Assembly: GCA_903905065.1 (NCBI GenBank)
Contig: CAIVEW010000039.1
Location: forward strand, 62,001 to 126,000
DNA: 64,000 bases
Origin: an uncultured Bacteroidota bacterium
Lineage (GTDB): Bacteria > Bacteroidota > Bacteroidia > Chitinophagales > Chitinophagaceae
Direction: 5' to 3'
A model generated the notes under the pieces. That model saw only the letters and a program-made list of their open reading frames with translations. It ran no database searches and had not been told where the DNA came from. Numbering within the stretch: the stretch's first letter is position 1; every line of letters begins with the position of its first letter. Positions 1 to 8,198 of this stretch are shown in pieces. A program made the translations under genes and the position numbers.

Positions 1-1047
1 GTCGATAGCTATTCTTGTTTTGAGGTAGTCGATGTCCATATCTTTTGCGAAGGTGAAACGACCGTTGGAAACGGGGTAGCCGTAGCCACGGAGTATGGAG
101 ATAAAATGCGGACTATTGAGCATGGCTGCGGTATAAATAAGGTCGCTCCGGGTGATCTCGTATTGCTGATCGAGGTGTACTTTGCTTTGGGCATAGCCGG
201 TGCTATTGCTGCTGGTGGTGGTCTCGGTGTTGCCTAGCACGGTAATGGACAGTTCATCGTTGAGGGATTTAATAAAGGATAGCTGCAGATTACCATCGCA
301 ATTGGTTTGCTTGCCATCTTTTATTTCAAAGTCGGCCTGGCGGGGAATCATCATGGAGAGAGAACTGCCGCTTTCATCGAGTATCTTTTTCAGTTCCAGT
401 TTTGTCTGCTCATCGTAAGAATCATATTTGATAACGCGCACGGGCTGGCCAAAGAGCTCGATATACTGGGCCCAGTCAGAAAGTCCGCCGCGCTTGTAGA
501 GGCAGTATGGTGCGCATTTGAGCAGGATGCCGAGGTCTTTATTGTCGCCCATTATCCAAATGTTCCGGAGCGAAGTATATGGTATCCCGTCGGTACCCGA
601 CTGTTCAAATGCTATGATGCCGAGTTCGGGCTTTATATGTTTTCGGGGTATGAGATCGAAAGCAAGCTCCTGGCCGGGAATAAATTCAATGCCGGATATG
701 CCCCATAATCTTGTTTCCATAATGGTACGCATGATGCCTCGGAAAGCCGTAGAATGGATCAGATCTTCCATTAACGAAGCCTTTTTTCCATCTGTTTCAA
801 AAGATATCTCTTTATTCAGAACGGCGTCAATACGCTTGGCAATGACACCAGAAAGATGGCCATCGAGAATGATGTCTTCGTAGAGATCGTAGAGCCGGGA
901 ACGATTTGGATAATAAACTGATTCGGCACTTATGAGGGCGCCACGCCATGTCAAAATATCCTTACGGCTGCGATCAACAGAGCGAATGTTCAACTCGTTA
1001 AGAATGAGTGGTTCGTGTTCATGTATTGTTTTGTGAGTTCTTACCAT
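1..1047 (-). CDS. Mu gp29-like phage portal protein (DUF935), partial
   Basis: The frame is open from an ATG at 1047 to the left edge (349 codons), so the C-terminus lies outside the window. The translation matches the DUF935/Mu gp29 portal family: an N-terminal helical part with YEDIILDGHLSGVIAKR, a central stretch ending in the ETRLWGISGIEF segment, and a later part with GLSDWAQYIELFGQPVRV. Portals of this family form the dodecameric ring at the capsid vertex through which the terminase pumps DNA. Full-length members are roughly 450-520 residues, so about three quarters is visible. It is transcribed in the same direction as the terminase genes further right and divergently from the membrane protein at 1128. 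The family call is from recognised sequence pattern, not from a search. Confidence 0.85.
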   Translation of the reverse strand, partial: MVRTHKTIHEHEPLILNELNIRSVDRSRKDILTWRGALISAESVYYPNRSRLYDLYEDIILDGHLSGVIAKRIDAVLNKEISFETDGKKASLMEDLIHSTAFRGIMRTIMETRLWGISGIEFIPGQELAFDLIPRKHIKPELGIIAFEQSGTDGIPYTSLRNIWIMGDNKDLGILLKCAPYCLYKRGGLSDWAQYIELFGQPVRVIKYDSYDEQTKLELKKILDESGSSLSMMIPRQADFEIKDGKQTNCDGNLQLSFIKSLNDELSITVLGNTETTTSSNSTGYAQSKVHLDQQYEITRSDLIYTAAMLNSPHFISILRGYGYPVSNGRFTFAKDMDIDYLKTRIAID

Positions 1048-1127
1048 AAAATTGTTTTGCGGCTATGAGGCATTATGATCGTGTAAAAAATTCTATCTTG
1101 TGGCTAATAAATAAAAGTGAATTTCAA

Positions 1128-1493
1128 ATGAGACGGTTAATCGCAGACGTATACAAAATCATGTTCAAGCTTACAGAGAGCAAGGTGATCTCTCTATTTA
1201 CGGCGCTGGCATACATTACTACCCTAAACGTACTGCTGATCTATGGTTTGGGGATATTGGCCGAAGGGTGGCTACCAACATCGTATGTACATATTGCATT
1301 CGCGTTTCCATATATCATCGGGGTTATAGCGGCAATGTTCGTTTTTAATTTTGTTATCATGTTGCCGCTACAAAATCTTTCGAGGAGCAAGGAAACGGGT
1401 GTGATGTATGTGCCCCTGATCGTTTACACCCTCGCGGCATTGGTATTATTTATTTACATAAAATATTTTTACCTGTACGTAGCCGAATTTTAG
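1128..1493 (+). CDS. Small polytopic membrane protein, paralogue 1
   Basis: Unrecognised 121-residue protein with three to four hydrophobic spans: near residues 18-46 (including a conserved AYITTLNVLLIYGLG stretch), 54-80 and 95-115. The ATG at 1128 was chosen because the protein then aligns from its first residue with the next gene (MRRLIADVYK versus MRSLIVAVYR); an earlier in-frame ATG at 1065 adds 21 unmatched residues. Both copies carry LNxxxIxGLGxLxEGWxPTSxVHxxFAFPYI. It lies inside the phage head-gene block but points the opposite way. Function is unknown; phage cargo or a host gene are both possible. Confidence 0.6.
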   Translation: MRRLIADVYKIMFKLTESKVISLFTALAYITTLNVLLIYGLGILAEGWLPTSYVHIAFAFPYIIGVIAAMFVFNFVIMLPLQNLSRSKETGVMYVPLIVYTLAALVLFIYIKYFYLYVAEF

Positions 1494-1572
1494 TCTTTGG
1501 CAGTTTTTGACGAATGTTTGCGGATAAGACGTTTAACGTGTTATCTTTATTAATCTATTACAAAACCAGAAA

Positions 1573-2043
1573 ATGAGAAGTTTAATAGTTGCCGTTTACC
1601 GTCTCGTCTATAACGTAACCCGGTTTAAAGTGTTCTCCGTCGTAATATCGGTGGCTTATATAACGCTGCTTAATATGGTGATGATCTTTGGGCTCGGGAT
1701 GCTTATGGAAGGCTGGATGCCTACATCTATTGTTCACAAATTATTTGCTTTCCCATACATCCTTTTTATTACTGCCTTAATGACTTACCTGATCATAAAG
1801 GCAACTCCTAAGCGGAAAGCTTTATCTAAGGATGCAAAAAAAGTGACCAAGTATACTGCAGTGCTCATTTATACAGGACTTTGCATACTGGTGCTTCTAT
1901 ACATTAAGTACAATGATAAGGTTTTTGTAGATCCCGCACCAAAACGCAAAAAATTCAAGAATCCAAAAAACGCATCTAACACCGAGAAGGCCCCCGTGAG
2001 ATTTATTGCGTATACCGACTACATTCAAAACGCTCGGGCCTAA
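1573..2043 (+). CDS. Small polytopic membrane protein, paralogue 2
   Basis: A 156-residue paralogue of the gene at 1128, in tandem with 79 bp between them. It shares the opening MR-LI-VYR and the GLGMLMEGWMPTSIVHKLFAFPYI core, with hydrophobic spans near residues 18-42, 52-78 and 95-118. It differs by a 40-residue lysine-rich hydrophilic C-terminal tail (PAPKRKKFKNPKN) that the first copy lacks. The divergence suggests an old duplication. No family was recognised. Membrane location is inferred from the spans only. Confidence 0.6.
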   Translation: MRSLIVAVYRLVYNVTRFKVFSVVISVAYITLLNMVMIFGLGMLMEGWMPTSIVHKLFAFPYILFITALMTYLIIKATPKRKALSKDAKKVTKYTAVLIYTGLCILVLLYIKYNDKVFVDPAPKRKKFKNPKNASNTEKAPVRFIAYTDYIQNARA

Positions 2044-2070
2044 CAGGTTCACCCCAAAGCAGCGCGTCAA

Positions 2071-2505
2071 TTAATAATAATTGTTTCGTTTTGGATTACT
2101 GCCCCAGGAAATGGAGTCGCCAAGAGGCGTTCCTTCGGTTGATGTGTCGAGATAAGGCCATCCCTGCGGTTGTGCCTGACCAGCCATGATATTTTTGAGT
2201 GCACTGATGGCATCCTGGTAGGCGGTGCGATAGGCAGCGTAGTCAATACCGGCGTTAGACAGGCGCAGCAGGTGCCAGCAAGCCAGATCCTTCACAAGCG
2301 ATTTGAGGTATTCATCAGTTATTGTGGGTGGCGTACTGTCTGTGCCAAAAAGCTGCGCGAGGTCGAACCGGGCGAGATACATTTTGGCTTCCTGTATCGC
2401 TGCGTTTATGGCACGATCAGTTATGGTGGTATCTGTGCGGGTGATCTCGGTGATGATCTCGGGATAAATGTTTGTGGCGAGATCGGAGGTGGTGATGATA
2501 GGCAT
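2071..2505 (-). CDS. Mu gp36-like phage protein (DUF1320)
   Basis: The 144-residue product resembles the DUF1320/Mu gp36 family: a short N-terminal ITTSDLATNIYPEII segment, then a helical region in which residues are assigned to a daily turnover of helices (INAAIQEAKMYLARFDL, DEYLKSLVKDLACWHLLRLS, YRTAYQDAISALKNIMAGQ) and a polar tail. Family members sit between capsid and tail genes and are thought to contribute to head completion or the head-tail connector. Here it lies between the portal and terminase genes and is read in the same direction. The gene starts at an ATG at 2505 and stops 1,024 bp upstream of the portal start, with the two divergent membrane genes in between. Confidence 0.7.
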   Translation of the reverse strand: MPIITTSDLATNIYPEIITEITRTDTTITDRAINAAIQEAKMYLARFDLAQLFGTDSTPPTITDEYLKSLVKDLACWHLLRLSNAGIDYAAYRTAYQDAISALKNIMAGQAQPQGWPYLDTSTEGTPLGDSISWGSNPKRNNYY

Positions 2506-2520
2506 GGCTATTGGGATAAG

Positions 2521-2580
2521 ACCTCTCCCCGCGAGCTACGCTCCTTCCCTGGCGGGAACCCCTAAAGGAGAGGGTGAGGC
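2521..2580. repeat. GC-rich palindromic intergenic repeat (CCC/GGG type)
   Basis: A pyrimidine-rich run (CCTCTCCCCGCGAG) is mirrored by CCCTAAAGGAGAGGG and forms an imperfect hairpin. Related units occur in several intergenic gaps of this window (about 3360-3420, 5050-5115, 5855-5892, 9181-9203, 14245-14275, 26764-26803) and never inside a convincing gene. They resemble the REP-like palindromes common in Bacteroidota genomes. Confidence 0.5.
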
Positions 2581-2697
2581 CGAGTAGTGTTATGTAAAGT
2601 TGATTTAGGTTGAAACTGGTGCGAGAAATTTCATGCAGAGGCCGCAAAGTTTACGCAAAGTGCGCAAAGCCTGTGCCCGCAAAATGTTAATGCACTA

Positions 2698-3240
2698 TTA
2701 GTCTTCGTCTTTGGATTTTTTCTTAGCGGGAGGATTTTCATCGGCATCGTCGTCGTCATCATCGCCTTTGGTTTTTTTGGCGGTGGCTTTTTTTGGGGTG
2801 GTCTTTTTGACATCACCATTATCTTCCTGTTCGATGTCGGAGGTTTCGCCGGTGGGTTTTATAGTGGTAATTTTTTTTAGCGCCCGGTCGTAGGTGATCT
2901 CATAGATATTGGTAGAGTTGTCGCCGACGTTTTCGCTTATGTAACCTATGAGGGTTTTAGCATCATCGCCGGCATCGTCGAGGGAGTCGACATAGGCTAC
3001 GATCTTTACGGTCATTTTACTGGCTTTCTGAAGGGCGGGGATCTTTTTACGCTCATCACCATATTCCTTCAGCGTGAGCATTTGCCTGCGGAATAAATTA
3101 TAGTCGACTTTCTGTTTTGAGACCAATTTCTTTTCGGCGGCGTTGTCCCTGAGGTCCTGTTTTCTCTCGGCTTTATCGTCCTGAGCGTGAGCGGTGATCG
3201 CGAAGGCGAGCAGGAAGAGGATGGTGAAGTATTTTTTCAT
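2698..3240 (-). CDS. Exported protein with Lys/Asp-rich C-terminal tail
   Basis: The ATG at 3240 opens a clear signal peptide (MKKYFTILFLLAFAITAHAQ, cleavage after Ala-Gln-like site), so this start is preferred over an upstream in-frame start at 3327. The mature part is about 110 residues of mixed helix/strand (KQDLRDNAAEKKL, MTVKIVAYVDSL, IGYISENVGD). It ends in a low-complexity tail: lysine/threonine-rich (KKTTPKKATAKK), a run of Asp, then a lysine-rich end. Periplasmic or outer-membrane location is inferred. It is encoded between phage head genes in the same direction but has no phage family resemblance, so it may be a cargo or host gene. Function unknown. Confidence 0.65.
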   Translation of the reverse strand: MKKYFTILFLLAFAITAHAQDDKAERKQDLRDNAAEKKLVSKQKVDYNLFRRQMLTLKEYGDERKKIPALQKASKMTVKIVAYVDSLDDAGDDAKTLIGYISENVGDNSTNIYEITYDRALKKITTIKPTGETSDIEQEDNGDVKKTTPKKATAKKTKGDDDDDDADENPPAKKKSKDED

Positions 3241-3333
3241 TTGTGTGCGGTTTCTACAATGTAAATTTATTGATTTTTGTTTGGTATTTGTTGCATTCAT
3301 TGAGTTGTGAAATCGCGAGTTAACCACCCCTGT

Positions 3334-3420
3334 CTACCGGCAGGCAGACCAGGCTGTCACCGGCTCCGGCCTCCCCTCCTAATGGTTCGGCGTCGCTCAC
3401 CACATGAGGGGAGGTGTAGC
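3334..3420. repeat. REP-like palindrome with CTACCGGCAGGCAG core
   Basis: Contains CTACCGGCAGGCAG (3334-3347) and a pair CCTCCCCTCCTAATGG/CATGAGGGGAGG that can fold. The CCGGCAGGCAGG core recurs at 5090-5109, 14342-14353 and 27724-27739, all intergenic, which marks it as a dispersed genomic repeat. Confidence 0.5.
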
Positions 3421-3445
3421 GCACGTCTTCACGAGCCCGCTAAAT

Positions 3446-4960
3446 TTATAATCGCCCTTTGCTTACTTGCCTTTTTGAGACGGAGATACCTTTGCCACCC
3501 TTTCTATCCAGTATTTCGTTGATCTTCCAGATGGCTCCTTCCACTGCGTCTGGGCCATCGTCGTGAGCGCGCGAGCCGGGGGCGAAGGCTAAGAACTGCT
3601 CTGCGAGGCGCAGCATATGTGGGTTATCCCGCTCGGCGGTATTAAAGTATAGCTGGCCATTGCGATGAAGTGGTTCCAGCAGGCTTTCGATACGCATGAA
3701 TTTATCCGGCTTGCGGCGGGTATCGCCGCGAATGGGTATGTTGCGGCCCGTGCGCTTGCCTGCATCGCCGACTTCCTTCACGATCACATCCTGCATGAAT
3801 GTTTCTTCCATGAGGTAGTAGCAGCATTCTATGCCAACCAGGTCCATGATGTGATAGTGCCAGCCGATCATTGCTGCAGTGGTGGCCTGCTCCAGAAAAC
3901 ATTTGATAATGTGAAATTCATTTTGCCATTTGCCCACGAGCACCGTGGCTTTATAATCGTTGGTGTCTTTATAAGAAGGGTCGGTGTAGCATACGAGGAG
4001 ATCATATTCACGTAGCTGCTGTGCGGGCTTGTATGCCATTGCTTTAAACACCGACCCTTCTGTAATGGGGTTGTTGAAATATTCTTTTTGCTGGGCAGCG
4101 TAACTCTTCTGGGCCAGTACCCGCTCAATGTCTTTCTCCGTATTCTTCTGTGGCCAGGAGGACTGGCCCATGGGATCGCGAATATTGATGACTTCGCTGT
4201 GGTCTGCAAGTTTTGTGGCACGCTCTACGCAACAATCTGCAGCGATTCGATTACCGCAAAAAATGATAGTGGTAGGAGATGATACAGAACGAGTGCCGAT
4301 GGCAGCTTCTTCGATCCATCGCCATTTTTTTGCGACGATCTCCGGATTGAGGCAATCGGCATCCGTGTCTACATCATCAAATAATAGTATGTCGGGGCGA
4401 GCTTCGCCATTTCTTGCACCACGGGGGCTCTGGCCCGCACCGAGCGCACGAAATGCAACTCCCTTTTCTGTAACAAATTCGCTTTCCTGCCACTTGCCGG
4501 GGTTTTGCTGCTTTCCATAGTCCTGGATCATCCGCTTGTTGTATTCAAGATTTGCCTTGTATGGCATTAGCAGGCGACATGCATTGTCAAGGCTATTGCT
4601 GATGAGCAGCACATAGCGTTTTAGTGCCCGGTCTCCCTCAATTGTTTTGTGCCCTACCAAGGTGAGGTAAAACACTTCCATCATTGTGCGTGTGCTTTTG
4701 GCAAGCTCACGGCTCCACATGCGTACTTCGTACCATTCTGAATTTTCCAGTATGCGCTTAGTGGCTTGCTTGTGAAAGACAGCCGGAGCCGCGTAGGCAT
4801 AGGCAGGGAAGTAATAATTGAACCATTTTTCGGGCTCCTTTTCCAGTTCCTCTTTCCTTATACGTCGCTCTTCTTTTGATTCGTTTGCCTGTACCTCGGT
4901 GGTTGCCATGATCATTTTGACATGACCGCCCCATCGGCTAATCCATTGTTTGTCTGTCAT
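3446..4960 (-). CDS. Phage terminase large subunit
   Basis: The 504-residue protein has the two-domain layout of DNA-packaging terminases. The ATPase half shows a Walker A-like SRELAKST at residues 83-90, a Walker B strand DILLFDDVD at 190-198, and a coupling-type strand TTIIFCGN at 230-237. The nuclease half shows the acidic motif CYTDPSYKDT at 324-333 and a C-terminal HDDGPDAVEG at 466-475, which supplies the metal-binding aspartates of the RNase H-like fold. It cuts and translocates phage DNA into proheads through the portal. All motifs look intact. It lies 193 bp downstream of the small subunit, in the same direction, with a repeat in the gap. Confidence 0.9.
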   Translation of the reverse strand: MTDKQWISRWGGHVKMIMATTEVQANESKEERRIRKEELEKEPEKWFNYYFPAYAYAAPAVFHKQATKRILENSEWYEVRMWSRELAKSTRTMMEVFYLTLVGHKTIEGDRALKRYVLLISNSLDNACRLLMPYKANLEYNKRMIQDYGKQQNPGKWQESEFVTEKGVAFRALGAGQSPRGARNGEARPDILLFDDVDTDADCLNPEIVAKKWRWIEEAAIGTRSVSSPTTIIFCGNRIAADCCVERATKLADHSEVINIRDPMGQSSWPQKNTEKDIERVLAQKSYAAQQKEYFNNPITEGSVFKAMAYKPAQQLREYDLLVCYTDPSYKDTNDYKATVLVGKWQNEFHIIKCFLEQATTAAMIGWHYHIMDLVGIECCYYLMEETFMQDVIVKEVGDAGKRTGRNIPIRGDTRRKPDKFMRIESLLEPLHRNGQLYFNTAERDNPHMLRLAEQFLAFAPGSRAHDDGPDAVEGAIWKINEILDRKGGKGISVSKRQVSKGRL

Positions 4961-5049
4961 GATTTAGTGTGTTTTACATCCCGCAAGAAAAAAACTCCCG
5001 CAAAGGCTGCCATGTATTGCATAAGAGTGCAAAGCGCGCGTGCTTACAT

Positions 5050-5115
5050 CCCCCTAGCCCCCTTCGCCAACGCACACAGCCTGCGCTAACCTGCCGGCAG
5101 GCAGGCAGGAGGGGG
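5050..5115. repeat. REP-like palindrome between terminase genes
   Basis: CCCCCTAGCCCCCTT on the left pairs with AGGAGGGGGAATT on the right. The loop side carries CCTGCCGGCAGGCAGGCAGG (5090-5109), the longest copy of this dispersed core in the window. It sits between the small and large terminase genes, suggesting an inserted mobile palindrome. Confidence 0.5.
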
Positions 5116-5153
5116 AATTCCCAGCGCGAGTGGTGTATAATTGAAACACGATA

Positions 5154-5615
5154 CTACATAATCTCTTTTGGCTGGGTGATGTCCTGCTCGCGGATAAAGA
5201 CATCGAAATGTGTTGTTACTTTCCTGGAAAGCTCGGGATCGCGGCGGAGGAGCCAGGTAGTAAACACTTCGGCCACCTGGACAATTGAGGATATACCCGT
5301 TTCAGATTCCAGGTTTTTTATTGCGGCCGTGTACTTGACTATCAGGTCTACATCTTTTAAATTGTCGAATGCCTGACCAGCCCCCGTGCGGCCAGTAACT
5401 GTTTCCAAAGCTTTGTAAAAGTAATCAAGCTGCATTGCTTTAGAAGTAAGCAAAGAGCGTTTTACCTCAGGCCAGCGGCCTTCCTGTACCCATGAACGTA
5501 CAATAACTTCATCTGCACTAACCTTTAGCGCAATATCCCGCACACTAATGTCCTCTTTAGTATATAGTGATCTTGCCCATTCTCTCTTCTGATCGTACGA
5601 CAATTCTCCTTTCAT
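5154..5615 (-). CDS. Phage terminase small subunit
   Basis: A 153-residue protein with an N-terminal helix-turn-helix: ISVRDIALKVSADEVIVRSWVQEGRW, about residues 23-48, typical of terminase small subunits that bind packaging sites. It is followed by long helices (ALETVTGRTGAGQAFDNLKDVDLIVKYTAAIKNLE) suited to oligomerisation. It precedes the large subunit in the same direction, the standard order. A DNA-binding transcription factor is the only obvious alternative, but position and length favour terminase. Confidence 0.75.
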   Translation of the reverse strand: MKGELSYDQKREWARSLYTKEDISVRDIALKVSADEVIVRSWVQEGRWPEVKRSLLTSKAMQLDYFYKALETVTGRTGAGQAFDNLKDVDLIVKYTAAIKNLESETGISSIVQVAEVFTTWLLRRDPELSRKVTTHFDVFIREQDITQPKEIM

Positions 5616-5931
5616 GGCCCAAAGTTGAACCGCATTTTCCAGAATAAAAATTCTGAGTTACATGATGCGCGTTAAAAGCAATATCATGTACCAAAAAGCG
5701 CTGCGTGATAAAAAAAAATTGTGTGGATAAAATGACCGAAACCGGTGAACATGGGTTGATTAAATATTTGGGTAATTCAGTTGTGGATAGCGGTGGGTAT
5801 AGGAGTCTAACGAATTAGCGTCTTTTATTTTGTTAGGATTATTTTTAATGAGACGCCTCACCCCGGCCCTCTCCAACGGAGAGGGAGATGTTATGTAATT
5901 CGGGTACAAAACTTCCATCTCTGTGAAATGA
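5616..5931. other. Intergenic gap between terminase and rhlE
   Basis: No convincing gene. It holds an A-run (about 5707-5718) and a palindromic repeat at about 5855-5892 (CCCTCTCCAACGGAGAGGG) just past the rhlE stop. A short open frame crossing this palindrome is not coding in character. Confidence 0.5.
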
Positions 5932-7134
5932 TTACCTTTTGAGGTTGCGGTGTTTTTTCTTTTTGGGCTTTTGGAATGACGCGGCACCAGGCGTTGGGGT
6001 GGGGCCGAATTCTGCCGGAACAACTGCTTTAGTAACCGGGTGACCAAGGAGCTTCTCGATCTTATCGAATTTGTATTGCTCTTTCTCCGTTATAAACGTA
6101 TACGCAGCACCTTTTGTAGAAGCGCGTGCTGTGCGGCCAATACGATGAATATAGTCTTCGCCATCATGTGGCACATCGAAGTTTATAACGAGGTCAATGT
6201 CTTCAATATCTATGCCGCGGCTGAGAATGTCTGTGGCTACTAATACTTTTAGCCGCTTACTTCTGAAATCGAGAAGCACCTGCTCCCGCTTTTCCTGATC
6301 AAGATCGGACTGGATCTGGTCGACAGAAAATTTCGCGCGCTTTAGTTCTTCCGTTAGTTTCTTAACACTCAATTTACTGGAACAGAAAACGAGGACACTA
6401 TCAAACTGCGACTGCTGCAAAACGTATTTTACCAAGGGTATCTTTTGTGCATCGTATACCAGGAATGCCTCCTGCTTTATCTGCTCCGGCGGCTTGGAAA
6501 TGGCGATATTGATCTCTACCGGCTTTTTCAATATAGTGTTGGCGAGCTTGCGAATGCCGGGTGGCATGGTTGCCGAGAACAAAAGATTCTGCCGTTCGGC
6601 GGGCATGTAAGATATGATCTTGATAATGTCATCATAGAAGCCCATGTCGAGCATACGGTCTGCTTCATCGAGAATGAGATAACGAAGGCCATCGAGCGGA
6701 ACGTAGCCCATATTGAGATGCGAAATCATGCGGCCGGGAGTGCAGATAACGATATCCACACCAGATGTCAGGGCCTTTTTTTCATTGGCAAACAGGGCGC
6801 CACCGGTGCCGCCATATACCGATATGAAGCTAATGGAAGTATAGTATGATATTCCCTCAAGCGCCTGGGTGATCTGAACAGCCAGCTCACGTGTGGGCAC
6901 AATGATCATTGCATTGATCTTGTGGCCTTCGTGATGCTCCGTGATGAGCTTATGTATGACTGGCAACAGGAACGCAGCGGTTTTACCGGTGCCTGTTTGT
7001 GCGGCTGCAATAATATCCCGGCCAGCAATAATGTGCGGTATCACCTGTTCCTGCACAGGTGTAGCCGTCTGATAACCCATGGCATCAATACCATCCATCA
7101 AGTCGTCGTCAAAACCAAATTCGTCGAAGTACAA
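5932..7134 (-). CDS. rhlE: DEAD-box ATP-dependent RNA helicase, RhlE type
   Basis: Both RecA-like helicase domains are complete. Visible motifs, in order, are: the Q motif (GYQTATPVQEQVIP), Walker A (AAQTGTGKT), PTRELAVQ, TPGR, DEAD (LDEADRML), SAT (LLFSATMP), then in domain two VLVFCSSK, VATDILSRGIDIE and the HRIGRTAR arginine-finger motif. The tail is lysine-rich (PKKKKHRNLKR), as usual for RNA binding. It unwinds short RNA duplexes in ribosome assembly or RNA turnover. There is no ATG at the front: the TTG at 7134 gives LYFDEFGF, which matches the usual family start; another TTG at 7173 would add 13 residues. It is a chromosomal gene located between the two halves of the phage block. Confidence 0.9.
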   Translation of the reverse strand: MYFDEFGFDDDLMDGIDAMGYQTATPVQEQVIPHIIAGRDIIAAAQTGTGKTAAFLLPVIHKLITEHHEGHKINAMIIVPTRELAVQITQALEGISYYTSISFISVYGGTGGALFANEKKALTSGVDIVICTPGRMISHLNMGYVPLDGLRYLILDEADRMLDMGFYDDIIKIISYMPAERQNLLFSATMPPGIRKLANTILKKPVEINIAISKPPEQIKQEAFLVYDAQKIPLVKYVLQQSQFDSVLVFCSSKLSVKKLTEELKRAKFSVDQIQSDLDQEKREQVLLDFRSKRLKVLVATDILSRGIDIEDIDLVINFDVPHDGEDYIHRIGRTARASTKGAAYTFITEKEQYKFDKIEKLLGHPVTKAVVPAEFGPTPTPGAASFQKPKKKKHRNLKR

Positions 7135-7316
7135 TGTGTATATTTTCACTAAAGATACGGAAGGTGTGGGCAATAAAGATTATTCGGGGGTGTATATGCT
7201 AGTGAAAGGCGAAAACTGGCATGCTTATTGTTAAAGTAATATTAAGACCCTAACCTTTTGACCCATGCGAACGTCTATATAAGAAATGCTATTGCACACC
7301 CTAAAAAACGAGTCTT

Positions 7317-7784
7317 ATGATATTCACTAGAACGCAGAAGTACCGGTCAACGACGCCCAGGGAAGCCCTCAAAACCCGCCTGATAGGGCATCATGTAAAA
7401 ATACACAACATGGATTTTGAGGTGGTTGAGAAAGAGCAATCACTTCGGATAATACCGCATGCTGAGCAGGCTGAGGGCATAAAAACACTACCGATCACCA
7501 AGGTGGAAATGAAGGAAGAAGGAAATAAAATGAACGTAGTGGTGACCTCTAAAATGCGCAAGCTGGACCTTGGCGGCCCTTTGCTCGTCATTATTTTCAG
7601 TTCGTTCCTGATAGCAGCATCGGTGATACTAATGCTGGTGGGCGGAGAACTAAAAATATCCTATGCCCTGCTGGGATTGGGTGTGGGGATACTCGTGCTG
7701 TTTTTTGTAAGGATGCAGATGGGGTACTACGATTACATTCGTAAGATACGCAACTATATAGAGAGCCAGATGGATTTCGCCTAA
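7317..7784 (+). CDS. Membrane protein with cytosolic N-terminal domain
   Basis: Unrecognised 155-residue protein. Residues 1-85 are soluble and beta-rich (HHVKIHNMDFEVVEK, SLRIIPHAEQ, KMNVVVTSKMRKLDL). Two adjacent membrane spans follow (about 88-108 and 112-132), then a short basic end. The ATG at 7317 follows directly on a spacer with AAAAAACGAG. It is divergent from rhlE and upstream of the capsid-protease gene, so its membership of the phage is uncertain; it reads like a host gene. Function unknown. Confidence 0.65.
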   Translation: MIFTRTQKYRSTTPREALKTRLIGHHVKIHNMDFEVVEKEQSLRIIPHAEQAEGIKTLPITKVEMKEEGNKMNVVVTSKMRKLDLGGPLLVIIFSSFLIAASVILMLVGGELKISYALLGLGVGILVLFFVRMQMGYYDYIRKIRNYIESQMDFA

Positions 7785-8198
7785 GAGTCGTGAGTTGTAA
7801 GTCGTAAGTTGTAAGTCCGCGAGCACCTGAACTGTAAGAGATATAAAGATGTTTGTGAATAGTGTGTGTGAATGAGTGAGTGTGGTTTGTGAGTTGTGTT
7901 GAATGATATTAGCCGTATTGTATGTTTCTTCGCTGGTGTTTTGCCCGGAAAGGAACATAAAATACGGCTAATATGTTTTTAAGAAGTGAATGAAAAGCTG
8001 CGAACATGGACTCGCAGAAAATACGAGGTACACGATACCTGTAGTGTAATAGAAACCAGTTCGTTAGCACTCAAAAAAGTTACATGATGTGCGATATGCG
8101 GCATATGGCGAGGCATATTTGTCACACCATAAAATCGTTTTTTGCGGAAGTGAAAAATGTGATTCACCTTTGTGCCACAAAACAACGATCTCCCTATC
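7785..8198. other. Intergenic gap with direct and inverted repeats
   Basis: No gene seen. It begins with tandem variants of GTCGTGAGTTGTAA / GTCGTAAGTTGTAA (7787-7820), a repeat type common between Bacteroidota genes. It then holds the long inverted repeat at 7906-7974 and a weakly structured stretch to the protease start. Confidence 0.5.
7906..7974. repeat. Perfect 14-bp inverted repeat with 41-nt loop
   Basis: ATATTAGCCGTATT (7906-7919) is exactly mirrored by AATACGGCTAATAT (7961-7974), followed by GTTTTT on the plus strand. The stem could be a rho-independent terminator for the gene at 7317, although the loop is long, or a binding site at the junction between chromosomal and phage genes. 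Confidence 0.55.

Noticed and set aside
5760-6047. Minus-strand frame of 95 codons past the rhlE stop
   Set aside because: Out of frame with rhlE, crosses a palindromic repeat, no domain or start support.
7650-7958. Minus-strand frame of 102 codons
   Set aside because: Overlaps the membrane gene at 7317 and intergenic repeats; composition is not coding.
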